This document shows positions 24,290 through 31,726 of a DNA stretch of 38,961 nucleotides, one piece after another (within the stretch, counting starts at the first letter, position 1; each line of letters begins with the position of its first letter). The position numbers were made by a program, and so were the translations under genes. A model generated the notes under the pieces. The model was given only the letters and a program-made list of their open reading frames with translations. It searched no databases and was not told the origin of the DNA. Source of the stretch: Alloiococcus otitis ATCC 51267 (GTDB lineage Bacteria; Bacillota; Bacilli; Lactobacillales; Carnobacteriaceae_A); assembly GCF_000315445.1 (NCBI RefSeq), contig NZ_JH992961.1, forward strand, positions 1 to 38,961. The letters are read 5' to 3'.

Positions 24290-24910
24290 CTAGACTTGAC
24301 CGACTAAGTTAGCAAAGTGGCGGGTTAATTGGGCCGTCAACCCCCACAAGGTAGCCTCTTTAAATTCATAGAAGGGGAGAGAGCTTTGGGACCGACCCCT
24401 TTTGTAGGCTGTTTCGTTGATAGACTTGAATTTATTGCTGGGGAAGTTGCGTTCGAATTGGCTTTCTACATTGTAATGGTAAATTTCTGGGGCATTGTCG
24501 ATAAAATATTGGACCGGTTTAAAAAAGATACTGTCGACTTCGTAGCGGTTGATCTTTAACTGGTCTGGGTCAAAGTCTTCTAAGATCCCAACATGACAGT
24601 AGACCATGACCCGGCCATTAGCAATCCGGTCAATTTCACCTAAGACTTCAATTTTTTCAACGGGGAAGCCAATTTCTTCCTTGGTTTCCCTTAGACCGGC
24701 TTGAAGGGGGCTTTCACCTTTTTCGATCCGTCCGCCTGGGAAGGAGACTTCGCCTGGTTGAGAAACATATTGGCTCCGTATCTCGTATAAAATCTGCCAC
24801 TGCCCTTGGTAGTAAACGAGGGGAAGGAGGACAGACGACTCAAACTTGTAGCCCAAAAACTTGGCCCGGTGGTTTTTAATTTGCTTGCGGATATGATTAA
24901 TATTAGTCAC
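24290..24910 (-). CDS. Nudix hydrolase, CoA pyrophosphatase-like (NudL/YeaB)
   Basis: This 206-residue protein has a complete Nudix box at residues 60-82 (G60, E66, then REtxEExGF with R74, E75, E78, E79, G81). It is preceded by RSQYVSQPGEVSFPGGR, the segment that marks the CoA-diphosphatase (UPF0035/NudL) group. Members hydrolyse CoA or its derivatives to phosphopantetheine and 3',5'-ADP. The protein starts with GTG at 24910 after AGGAT (8 nt spacing), with no nearby ATG. It converges on the channel gene with a 6-bp gap. The C-terminal about 60 residues are extended compared with short Nudix proteins and end in a hydrophobic/aromatic helix. Confidence 0.85.
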   Translation of the reverse strand: MTNINHIRKQIKNHRAKFLGYKFESSVLLPLVYYQGQWQILYEIRSQYVSQPGEVSFPGGRIEKGESPLQAGLRETKEEIGFPVEKIEVLGEIDRIANGRVMVYCHVGILEDFDPDQLKINRYEVDSIFFKPVQYFIDNAPEIYHYNVESQFERNFPSNKFKSINETAYKRGRSQSSLPFYEFKEATLWGLTAQLTRHFANLVGQV

Positions 24911-25043
24911 GCTTTGACATCCTAACTATAAAAAGTTCACTATCAACCTTATTATAAGTAGAATGCCTACTTTTTGAAAGATCCTTGCTTACGATTATAT
25001 AAAACGTTATTTATATCTATTTTAGTCAAAAGAACTATAGAAT

Positions 25044-25073
25044 TTGCTATCTTGTTATATTATGTTGTATAAT
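25044..25073 (+). promoter_or_regulatory. Putative promoter of the CsbD-like gene
   Basis: TTGCTA (25044-25049), an 18-bp spacer and a perfect TATAAT (25068-25073) lie about 32 bp before the chosen start. In Bacillus csbD is sigma-B driven; this promoter looks sigma-A-like instead. Confidence 0.55.
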
Positions 25074-25105
25074 GAACTTAGATTATGAAAAGGAGTTTGA
25101 TTGAA

Positions 25106-25294
25106 ATGACTTCAAAAGATGAATTAAAAGGAAAAGCCAAAGAAGCTTACGGTAAGCTTGTGGATGATGACAAGAAAAAAAGTGAAGGCAAAACGGACCA
25201 AGTGAAAGGCAAGGTCAATGAAGCCAAAGATAGTGTTAAAGACAGTTTGGAAGGTGTCAAAGAAAGCCTAAGTTCAGACGATAAAGACGACTAA
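25106..25294 (+). CDS. CsbD-family stress protein
   Basis: This 62-residue hydrophilic protein is almost entirely Lys, Asp, Glu, Ser, Gly and Ala, with repeats of the K-x-KEAYGKL and KGKVNEAKDSVKDS type predicted to form amphipathic helices. Composition, length and the DELKGKAKEAYGKL opening match the CsbD-like family, which is abundant under stress in many Gram-positives but of unknown function. I place the start at ATG 25106 after AAGGAG (25090-25095). The ATG at 25085 lies before that site and is unlikely. It is monocistronic, ended by the hairpin at 25428. Confidence 0.85.
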   Translation: MTSKDELKGKAKEAYGKLVDDDKKKSEGKTDQVKGKVNEAKDSVKDSLEGVKESLSSDDKDD

Positions 25295-25427
25295 TCCTTT
25301 TAACGGTTTACTAGCTAATGGGGGGACTTGACTTAGGATAAAAACCAAACCCAATTACCAGTTAAACTGTAACCTGTCACAAATTTTAGACCCAAACCTA
25401 GGATGTTTAAAACCAGGATTGGGCTAG

Positions 25428-25459
25428 AGGCATCCAGGTTGAGTTCTGGATGCCTTTTA
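25428..25459 (+). terminator. Intrinsic terminator after the CsbD-like gene
   Basis: AGGCATCCAG (25428-25437) pairs perfectly with CTGGATGCCT (25446-25455), loop 8 nt, followed by TTTTA. The preceding 130 bases after the stop show no gene. Confidence 0.85.
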
Positions 25460-25552
25460 TAGTAAATTATCGAAATTTTAAGTCTTGTCGTAGGACTGGT
25501 CCAGGTCAAATGTTAAAATTACATTAAAAATACCCTGACTTTTGTAAAGGAA

Positions 25553-25581
25553 TTGATTTAATGTAAAATTACTGTTAACAT
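25553..25581 (+). promoter_or_regulatory. Putative promoter of the acidic lipoprotein gene
   Basis: TTGATT (25553-25558), a 17-bp spacer and TAACAT (25576-25581) lie 32 bp before the ATG, with AGGAGG in between. Confidence 0.45.
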
Positions 25582-25613
25582 GATGACATCAACGAAATAG
25601 GAGGAATGTTTCG

Positions 25614-26300
25614 ATGAAAAAATGGACTAAGTTGTTATCAATTCCTGTAGCAGTTACTCTACTCGCAGCTTGCGGTGACAATACTGCTCAAGAAGACCCA
25701 GCAGAAGACCCTACAGTAGAAGAAACTGCTCCTGAAGAAGAAGCAGGGACTGACCAAACTGCTGAAGACGACATGAACGAAGACGACACAACTGAAGATG
25801 ACACAGCTGAAGACGACACAGCTGAAGATGACACAGCTGAAGATGACACAGAAGACGATACAGCAGACGCTGAATCAGGTGCTTCTGTCATCCAAACAGC
25901 TGATGAAGCTCAAGATGCTATGTCAGCTGATGGGGAATGGATTGTTGTCCTAGAACAAGACCTACAAGTTGATGAAGACTTGACCCTTGAAGCTCAAGAC
26001 AACGAAGAAGGCGAACGTAAACTAGCTTTCTACGATGACGAAGGCGATGAAACTCAACTTTACACCCTAACAGTTCCATCCCTTACAATCGAAGCTGAAA
26101 ACACCCGCTTTGCTGGCCGTGTTGAAGGTGACGTTATTGTAGATGCAGATGGTTTCTCCTTTGAAAACGATCCTGAAATTGATGGTGACTTGATTTTCAC
26201 AAGTCAAGAATTCCACGATTCAGCTGACTTTGACGAAGCTTCTGTAACTGGTGAAGTCATTATTGAAGATGGCGAAGAAACCGAAGACCAAGCTCAATAA
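25614..26300 (+). CDS. Acidic-repeat lipoprotein, function unknown
   Basis: This 228-residue lipoprotein has lipobox LLAAC with Cys20. Residues about 22-90 are an extremely acidic stalk with tandem TAEDD repeats. A compact C-terminal domain (about 92-215) follows, with short repeating beta-like steps such as GRVEGDVIVDADG, IDGDLIFTS and VTGEVIIEDG. These recall polymer-forming or right-handed beta-helix surface proteins, though I cannot assign a family. The tail returns to acidic and ends EDQAQ. It should stand off from the membrane on a negatively charged spacer, perhaps binding cations or the wall. AGGAGG precedes the ATG and a terminator follows, so it is monocistronic. Confidence 0.75.
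   Translation: MKKWTKLLSIPVAVTLLAACGDNTAQEDPAEDPTVEETAPEEEAGTDQTAEDDMNEDDTTEDDTAEDDTAEDDTAEDDTEDDTADAESGASVIQTADEAQDAMSADGEWIVVLEQDLQVDEDLTLEAQDNEEGERKLAFYDDEGDETQLYTLTVPSLTIEAENTRFAGRVEGDVIVDADGFSFENDPEIDGDLIFTSQEFHDSADFDEASVTGEVIIEDGEETEDQAQ
25780..25860 (+). repeat. 15-bp tandem coding repeat (TAEDD units) inside the lipoprotein gene
   Basis: Copies of GAAGAYGACACAGCT, exact apart from one C/T position, run in frame through this stretch, with degenerate copies at both ends. Near-identity at the DNA level suggests recent expansion, and the length is likely to vary between strains. Confidence 0.85.
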
Positions 26301-26322
26301 GATCAGTCATTCATTTAACTCT

Positions 26323-26352
26323 AAGAGGCTGGATTTTTCCAGCCTCTTTTTA
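26323..26352 (+). terminator. Intrinsic terminator after the acidic lipoprotein gene
   Basis: AAGAGGCTGG (26323-26332) pairs with CCAGCCTCTT (26339-26348), loop 6 nt, followed by a T-run. Confidence 0.9.
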
Positions 26353-26480
26353 TGTCTGATTTTTCACTTTTTTGGGGAGGAAAGTTCTCTATTCTTTGTT
26401 TGGTGTGGTAGAATAAAGAATATTGTAAATTTTATGTTAAATGTTTTTTGATGGGCTAGACCCCTGTGAAGGAGAGTGGA

Positions 26481-27035
26481 ATGATGTTTTATAAGGCTGA
26501 TCACTTGGGAAGATTAGACCATTTTACAGCCAGACACTTGGCCGTTATGGCGGTTGTCATGGCCTTAAGAATAGCCCTGTCGCTTATTCCAGCCTTGAAT
26601 ATTGCTAACTTAGTTCAGTGGGGCTTTGGTTTTATCGGAACAGGTATTGCGGCTTCCCTTTTTGGACCAGTTTACATGGTCTTATTTGCTGTTTTATATG
26701 ACTTGCTGGACAGCCTGATTATCCAAGCAAGTACAGTCTTTTTCCCAGGCTTTACGGTGAGTGCCGGTTTGGCTGGCCTTATTTATGCTGTCTTTTTATG
26801 GCGGAAAAAGCCCACCCTTAAACGGATCGGCCTAGCAACTTTCCTTGTTTCTCTTTTTATCAATATTGGCTTAAACACCATTTGGCTCAAAATAATGTAT
26901 GATGAAGCTTGGCGTGGGCTGATCATCCCCCGAATTGTCAAGAACGCGATCAGCTTCCCACTCAATACAGCTGTTCTTTATTTCATTTTAAACCTGCCGT
27001 CGATCCGAAATGTTATCAAGAAATTCCAGTTCTAA
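26481..27035 (+). CDS. folT: ECF transporter S component, FolT-like (folate)
   Basis: This integral membrane protein of about 184 residues has five to six hydrophobic segments. Early MALRIALSLIP-type sequence, FGFIGTGIAASLFGPVYM, and an Asp in AVLYDLLDSL following the Gly-Pro turn together are the pattern of FolT-type S components. Such proteins bind a vitamin and use shared EcfA/EcfA'/EcfT modules, which are not in this window. Start: AAGGAG at 26469-26474 favours ATG 26481 or 26484 over the GTG at 26466. The folate assignment is less certain than the ECF S-component assignment. I saw no tetrahydrofolate riboswitch in the short leader. It converges on the GNAT gene with a 25-bp gap. Confidence 0.7.
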   Translation: MMFYKADHLGRLDHFTARHLAVMAVVMALRIALSLIPALNIANLVQWGFGFIGTGIAASLFGPVYMVLFAVLYDLLDSLIIQASTVFFPGFTVSAGLAGLIYAVFLWRKKPTLKRIGLATFLVSLFINIGLNTIWLKIMYDEAWRGLIIPRIVKNAISFPLNTAVLYFILNLPSIRNVIKKFQF

Positions 27036-27060
27036 GTTTGGCTAAGTTTTGCTTTTTATT

Positions 27061-27819
27061 TTAAAGGCCTAATTTCTTACTTGCTCCGATAAGGGACCCG
27101 GTTTGGCTAAAGCCGAGTTTGGTGTACATGGCGCCCACGCTATCCTCCCCATCTGCTAGTAAGATAAGGTCCTTGTCCTGACTTTTGGCATAGTCAGCAA
27201 CCTGGTTGACCAGGGTGCTGGCTATTTTTTGATGCCGGTAATTGGGGTGGACATAGAGGTCATCGATTTCAATAGTCCGATCTTTTTCGATTTGAATAAG
27301 GCTAGCTATGATTTCTTGGTCCAGCTGGCTGGTCAAAAAGTCAATGCCAGGTTTAGCAAGGAGGTCATCGTAGAAACTCAGCTTGCTTTGAGCAAATGCT
27401 TTTGAAACATGTTGGTCATGCTGGTAGTTAAAGGACTTAAAGGCCCCAAGCTTTTTACTGGATAAGACTTGGTTTTTAACGGGAAGGTTAGATACTTGGT
27501 CCTTAAAGTTTCCGGGCTTTAGCCGGTACAAATCTAAAAGCTCTAGCCCATAATCTTCCTTGTCCAGATATTTTGTGACGGATGGAGTTAGGGGAGTATT
27601 TTGAGGCCAATAGAATTTTAAATGACCCAACTTGTTTTGTCGATGGGAAGCGATTTGCATCTCTTCAATTAGTTTGAATTCCTGGAGGTCCGGCTGAAAT
27701 TTTAACAAGAAAAAATTTGAGTCATACCGCCATGGATAGTCAGGAGACAGGTATTGGGCAAAAAATTCATTATCATCAACTAGCTGACTGTGGTGTTCAA
27801 AATCAGTAAATTGGTACAA
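27061..27819 (-). CDS. GNAT-family N-acetyltransferase
   Basis: This 252-residue protein carries its GNAT domain in the C-terminal half. A strand with IEIDDLYVHPNYRHQKIASTLVN (about residues 191-213) contains the acetyl-CoA pyrophosphate loop in the form RxxxIA (Q/R-x-x-G/A variant: RHQKIA). GAMYTKLGFSQTG near the end is the typical last-helix motif. The N-terminal half is a separate domain with no motif I recognise; it includes YYxxLLxxPG-like sequence before the GNAT core. Substrate unknown. Start is TTG at 27819, supported by AGAAGG 8 nt upstream. It stands alone, divergent from the M23 hydrolase gene. Confidence 0.78.
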   Translation of the reverse strand: MYQFTDFEHHSQLVDDNEFFAQYLSPDYPWRYDSNFFLLKFQPDLQEFKLIEEMQIASHRQNKLGHLKFYWPQNTPLTPSVTKYLDKEDYGLELLDLYRLKPGNFKDQVSNLPVKNQVLSSKKLGAFKSFNYQHDQHVSKAFAQSKLSFYDDLLAKPGIDFLTSQLDQEIIASLIQIEKDRTIEIDDLYVHPNYRHQKIASTLVNQVADYAKSQDKDLILLADGEDSVGAMYTKLGFSQTGSLIGASKKLGL

Positions 27820-28042
27820 GGAACAAGCCTTCTTTCACTCGCTATTTTACAAAAACTTGGCCAGAATTATCATTGAGAATGTTACTATTGTGTTACAAGA
27901 AACTGAGAAACTGTTACTTAATACTAACAGAACCCTAGCCTACTTTATGATATCATAAAAATTGTACTTAGGAAAAAGGGCCCTTTTAGTCGTTAGGGAC
28001 CTGCTGTTAAACCCTAAATTGTCAAGTAAAGGAGATTAGATA

Positions 28043-29563
28043 TTGAAAAAAGAACAGATTTTTAAATTTCTGGCCACTAGCTTAGTCGCGGGCCAGGTGT
28101 TTTTCTCTTCTCATCTTGTCCTTGCTGAAGAAGCTAGTTCCCAGCTCTTAGAAGAACTGAGGCAAAGCCGACAAGACTTGGACCAAGAAAATGCCCAACT
28201 TGAATCCGAAATAAAGAACTCTAAAGATGAAATGTCCAATCTTTCCCAAGAAAAGGCAGACTTGGAAGCAGATATCCAAGCTATCCAAGCCAATGTAGAC
28301 CGATTAATAGCTGAAATTGACCAACGACAAGAAGAAATCCAGGACAAGGAAGATCAAATCGACCAATTACATAAGGAAATAGGGGAATTGACCGAATTGA
28401 TTGACCGCCGGACGGAAAAAGTGGCTGACCAGGCTCGGTCCGTTCAAAAAACGGGGGACGTGACGTCGATTGTCAATGCCCTCCTGTCTTCGGATACTGT
28501 TGCGGACCTCCTCAACCGGGTCCACTTCATTTCAGAAATCATCTCTTCCAACCGGTCCATCATCTCTGATCAAAAAGCAGACCATGACCGATTAAAAGCT
28601 AGTGAAGAAAAACTGAAAGATGAAGAGGCAAAATTGAAGGCAACTAAGTCGGATTTAGAAGTGGCTCAAAATAACTTGGTTAACCAGCGACTTGCCTTAG
28701 AAAGCCAGGTTAGCCAAGTAGCCCAGGTTTATGACTTAAGCCAAAAAGACTTGGCTAGTTTAGAAGCCAAAAAAGATGAAATCGCTCGCCAGACCAGCCA
28801 TCTGGACCAGCAAGTTAAAGACGAGCAAGAACGCCTGGAAGAAGAGCGACTTGAGCAAGAAAGACTAGCTCGAAAAGAGGCTGAACGCCAGCGTCAACAA
28901 GCGGAAGAAGCCGAGCGAATCCGTCAAGCAGAAGCCTTGGCTAAAGAGGAAGCAGAAGTGCGAGCTAAAGAGGAAGCAGAAGCCCATGCTAAGGCTCAAG
29001 AAAGCCAGCAAGATCAAGCAAAAGAAGTTGAGCGAGAGATCGAAGAAGAAAATAGGGACTTAGAGCTAAACGAGCGAGACAACCAGCAACCAGCCCAGGT
29101 TGAAAGTAGTCAGTCGAGCCAAAGCCAGCCTAGTCAAAGTTCGGCTTCCACTACAGTTCAAGTTTCAAGTTCTCTGAATCCCTCTAGCTGGATCAGACCC
29201 GCAAGTGGCAGGATGACATCTGGCTTTGGTTACCGCCTCCACCCAATTAAGGGCTATCGTAAGCTACATGAAGGAATAGACATTGCAGGAAGCGGACCAG
29301 TGCGGGCATCTAAAGCTGGTCGGGTTATCGCTGCATCTTATACGGGTGGTTTGGGTTACCACGTTCGTATTGACCATGGCAATGGTTTAACCAGTGTTTA
29401 TGGCCACTTACAGCCAAGTTTAGCTGTTGCACCCGGCCAAACTGTTTCCCAGGGGCAAGTCTTAGGGCAAATGGGATCGTCTGGCTCATCTACTGGGGTC
29501 CACTTGCACTTTGAAATCCGGCAAAATGGCCGCCCGGTCAACCCGATGAACTATCTTTATTAA
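28043..29563 (+). CDS. Secreted M23-family peptidoglycan hydrolase with coiled-coil domain (PcsB/EnvC-like)
   Basis: This 506-residue protein uses a TTG start with AAAGGAG 8 nt upstream. The signal peptide ends near VLAEE (residue 28). Residues about 30-250 form a long coiled coil. A charged AEAERxxQxEEAERIR segment (about 265-330) and a Ser/Gln-rich linker (about 350-380) follow. The C-terminal LytM/M23 zinc endopeptidase domain is complete: H409-EGI-D413, YGH455, and H487-L-H489. The layout is that of PcsB/CwlO/EnvC-type cell-division hydrolases, although PcsB itself has a CHAP domain. Such coiled coils are normally controlled by FtsX. It should cleave peptide cross-links in the wall outside the cell. 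Followed by a strong terminator. Confidence 0.9.
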   Translation: MKKEQIFKFLATSLVAGQVFFSSHLVLAEEASSQLLEELRQSRQDLDQENAQLESEIKNSKDEMSNLSQEKADLEADIQAIQANVDRLIAEIDQRQEEIQDKEDQIDQLHKEIGELTELIDRRTEKVADQARSVQKTGDVTSIVNALLSSDTVADLLNRVHFISEIISSNRSIISDQKADHDRLKASEEKLKDEEAKLKATKSDLEVAQNNLVNQRLALESQVSQVAQVYDLSQKDLASLEAKKDEIARQTSHLDQQVKDEQERLEEERLEQERLARKEAERQRQQAEEAERIRQAEALAKEEAEVRAKEEAEAHAKAQESQQDQAKEVEREIEEENRDLELNERDNQQPAQVESSQSSQSQPSQSSASTTVQVSSSLNPSSWIRPASGRMTSGFGYRLHPIKGYRKLHEGIDIAGSGPVRASKAGRVIAASYTGGLGYHVRIDHGNGLTSVYGHLQPSLAVAPGQTVSQGQVLGQMGSSGSSTGVHLHFEIRQNGRPVNPMNYLY

Positions 29564-29587
29564 TGAATGAGCCACAATTGATTGCTT

Positions 29588-29629
29588 CCACGCCAACTAG
29601 CCAGACCTTGGCTAGCTGGCGTGGTTTTT
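29588..29629 (+). terminator. Intrinsic terminator after the M23 hydrolase gene
   Basis: A 16-bp stem with one mismatch (29588-29603 with 29609-29624) has a 5-nt loop and is followed by TTTTTG. Confidence 0.92.
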
Positions 29630-29664
29630 GTTATTTGGGATTGGCGATTTACTAAACTTTGTTA

Positions 29665-29795
29665 TTCTCAAACTTTGGCTTTAGTTTGAGAATTTTTTGT
29701 ATGTTTTCTAAAAAAACTAATGTTATTTGGGAATTCAAGGACTGTTTTCTCAAACAACCAATGTTATTTGGGAATTCTAGCGCTTTCTTTAAACA
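29665..29795. repeat. Degenerate 41-bp tandem array with inverted arms (array A)
   Basis: Right-type arms TTCTCAAA, TTCTAAAA, TTCTCAAA and a decayed one start at 29665, 29706, 29747 and about 29788. Left-type arms TTTGAGAA, TTTGGGAA and TTTGGGAA start at 29685, 29726 and 29767. The period is exactly 41 bp. Loops are 13 bp and linkers 12 bp. The two best units share AATGTTATTTGGGAATTC exactly. The first pair (29664-29674 with 29683-29693) also forms an 11-bp hairpin followed by T6, which could act as a second terminator. No ORF is present. Confidence 0.8.
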
Positions 29796-30087
29796 ACAAC
29801 CGCTACATAATTTATACTAAAATTCAACTTCAACTAATCCCTTAATTTTATAAATATAACTTCCAAACCAAGGGCTGGTAGCTTACCTCTTTAAGGAGCC
29901 TTAGCGAGTTGGCAACCGAGTGTCAAACCAGGGGCTAGGTTGTTATAAGAGACCTTATTGTATCCACTACCAAGGTTAAAGGGAACTTTTTACAATATAG
30001 GGGGCTGGCTTAAGGAATTGAGCTTGGTCCTTGCCAGGACTTGCCAAAGATGATTTACTAATATTAAAAGTATTGAAGGAGTCAAAC
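29796..30087 (+). other. Intergenic region upstream of the trmH-like gene, possible leader
   Basis: No gene is seen here. AAACCAAGGGCTGGTAG (near 29873) recurs loosely as AAACCAGGGGCTAGGT (near 29926), and GTTGGCAAC near 29910 can fold back. This could be a structured leader or sRNA, but it lacks a T-box core (no GGTGG-ACCGCG) and no known riboswitch is recognised. AAGGAG at 30076-30081 serves the ATG at 30088. Confidence 0.3.
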
Positions 30088-30833
30088 ATGATTACTTCCC
30101 GGAAAAACCCAAAAGTAAAAGATTGGATCAAGTTAAAAACCAAGAAAGAACGTGAAAGACGCCAGCTTTTCCTACTAGAGGGCTACCACCTGATTGAAGA
30201 AGCTATGAGGGCCCAGGAGAATATCACAGAAATTATCGGAACGAAAATGGCACTAGAACATTTCAGCCTAACCCGGCAAGATATCCCCACCCACTTGGTT
30301 TCTGAAGCTATTAGCCAAGACATGGCTGACACGGAAAAGACTCAAGGCATTTTTGCGGTTGTTAGATCAAACCCTCAACTCCAAAAATCTCACCGAAAAG
30401 CCCTCTTGTTGGACCAGGTTCAAGACCCGGCAACCTAGGTACCATGATCCGGTCGGCCGATGCAGCTGGTTTTGACCTCGTTGCTATGGGAAAGGGGACG
30501 GTTGATGCTTATAATCATAAGGTCTTGCGGTCAGCCCAAGGAAGTCACTTTCACTTAGACCTGGCCAATGTTGACTTAAGGGACTTTATTCCCAAGCTTC
30601 AAGAGCAAGGGCTGGTCGTTTACGGAACAGACCTGTCAGCTGAGTCTGTTCCCTATAAAGACCTCAAAGCTCGTGACAAGATTGCTGTCCTTGTGGGAAA
30701 TGAAGGTCAGGGAATGAACTCGGACTTGTTGGACTTGGTTGACCAAAACACCCATATTCCTATTAAGGGGCAGGCCGAGTCCCTTAATGTAGCTATTGCT
30801 GCTTCCATTTTAATGTTTCATTTTTCTGAATAG
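30088..30833 (+). pseudogene. TrmH/SpoU-family RNA 2'-O-methyltransferase with one-base frameshift
   Basis: This gene would encode a roughly 248-residue SPOUT methyltransferase of the YsgA type that methylates ribose in rRNA or tRNA. The N-terminal part (SRKNPKVKDWIKLKTKKER, the L30e-like substrate-binding domain) is in one frame up to LLLDQVQDP. Then ACCCGGCAACCTAG lacks one base relative to the expected D-P-G-N-L-G-T-M-I-R-S motif, giving a stop at 30437. The next frame carries motif 1 (MIRSADAAGFD), motif 2 (VLVGNEGQGM) and motif 3 (IPIKGQAESLNVAIAAS), all intact. The missing base is a G in the run at 30429-30430. The start at ATG 30088 follows GAAGGAG. Its place upstream of pheST matches the ysgA-pheST order in Bacillus. 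Confidence 0.87.
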
Positions 30834-30991
30834 GTCTAGGTCAGCTCTTCATTCACATGACTTGAAAAAAACTTGCCAAATAAGTCTTTTTGCAACAATT
30901 AATCTTTGAATAATGCCTATCTTTACGCTATAATGAAGAAGCTTGATAGCAATAGATGTTGGTTGTGAAGTTTATTTGAAGGGATGATGGA

Positions 30992-31513
30992 ATGCCTATT
31001 TTTGAAGATAGATGGAAATACGATCCTGAATATTTATCCTATGTTTCAGACTTGATTAATAATGAAAAATTTAGGCAGCTGGACAAAATTGTCCACCACC
31101 ACCATACCATCCGGTTTAAACATTCGGTCTATGTCTCATATGTGTCTTACCGAATTGCTAGACGAATGGGCTTGGATGCACGGGCGACAGCCCGGGCAGG
31201 GCTTTTGCATGACTTCTTCTTAGAAAGTCGCGAGGAGATCCAGTTGATGCAAGAAGGGTCGCATAATGATGTCCACCCCAAACTTGCCTTGAAAAATGCC
31301 CTTACCCTGACCGAACTTTCTGATAAAGAGAAAGATATTATTTTGAAACACATGTTCCTGTGTTCAAAATCCAACTTCCCAAGATACCGTGAGAGCTATA
31401 TTGTCACTTCCGTTGATAAGTATTGTGCTATGGACGAAGTTTCCCGCCCCTTGCGGAGTCGCGTAATTGCCAAATACCACTCCTTGAAAGGTGCCTTATC
31501 AACCCAGGCTTAA
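30992..31513 (+). CDS. HD-domain protein, predicted metal-dependent phosphohydrolase
   Basis: This 173-residue cytoplasmic protein has the HD superfamily metal site: HSVYVSYVSYR (first His, residue 44), GLLHDFF (His-Asp, residues about 74-75), a following HPKLALKNA and the late IILKHMF plus SVDKYCA segments. A run of four His residues lies at 36-39. HD enzymes hydrolyse nucleotides or cyclic dinucleotides; the substrate here cannot be told. A GAAGGGATGATGG ribosome-site region precedes the ATG. It sits alone between the trmH-like and mgtE genes, a position where Lactobacillales often carry an HD protein. Confidence 0.82.
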   Translation: MPIFEDRWKYDPEYLSYVSDLINNEKFRQLDKIVHHHHTIRFKHSVYVSYVSYRIARRMGLDARATARAGLLHDFFLESREEIQLMQEGSHNDVHPKLALKNALTLTELSDKEKDIILKHMFLCSKSNFPRYRESYIVTSVDKYCAMDEVSRPLRSRVIAKYHSLKGALSTQA

Positions 31514-31620
31514 GCCAAGGACGTGGCAGCAAGTTAAGTAGGATGCTAGGACCTCTTGATACTTGGACAGTTAAATAAGGTCTAGCCTTGCTTATCTTCT
31601 TTACTAAAGCAAGTTATGCG

Positions 31621-31655
31621 AGAAAACGACAGCCCTAACCAGACTGTCGTTTTCT
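31621..31655 (+). terminator. Intrinsic terminator after the HD-domain gene
   Basis: AGAAAACGACAG (31621-31632) pairs perfectly with CTGTCGTTTTCT (31644-31655) around an 11-nt loop; the T-tract lies within the stem end. I saw no M-box magnesium riboswitch in the remaining leader of mgtE. Confidence 0.75.
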
Positions 31656-31726
31656 ATTTGTGGCTAAACTGGTCACTCTTATAAGCTGTGACTGAGCCAA
31701 GAAATCCATGAATGAGAGGTAGCGAA

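Noticed and set aside
25780-25860. CRISPR-like or regulatory direct repeats
   Set aside because: They are in-frame codons (TAEDD) of a lipoprotein with signal peptide and ribosome site.
26351-26480. Tetrahydrofolate riboswitch before the FolT-like gene
   Set aside because: The space after the terminator is short and I could not match the conserved core.
29860-30010. A second T-box leader before the trmH-like gene
   Set aside because: No GGTGG-ACCGCG core and no terminator/antiterminator pair could be found.
31514-31726. M-box magnesium riboswitch before mgtE
   Set aside because: The leader is short, contains a terminator of the previous gene, and lacks recognisable M-box conserved segments.
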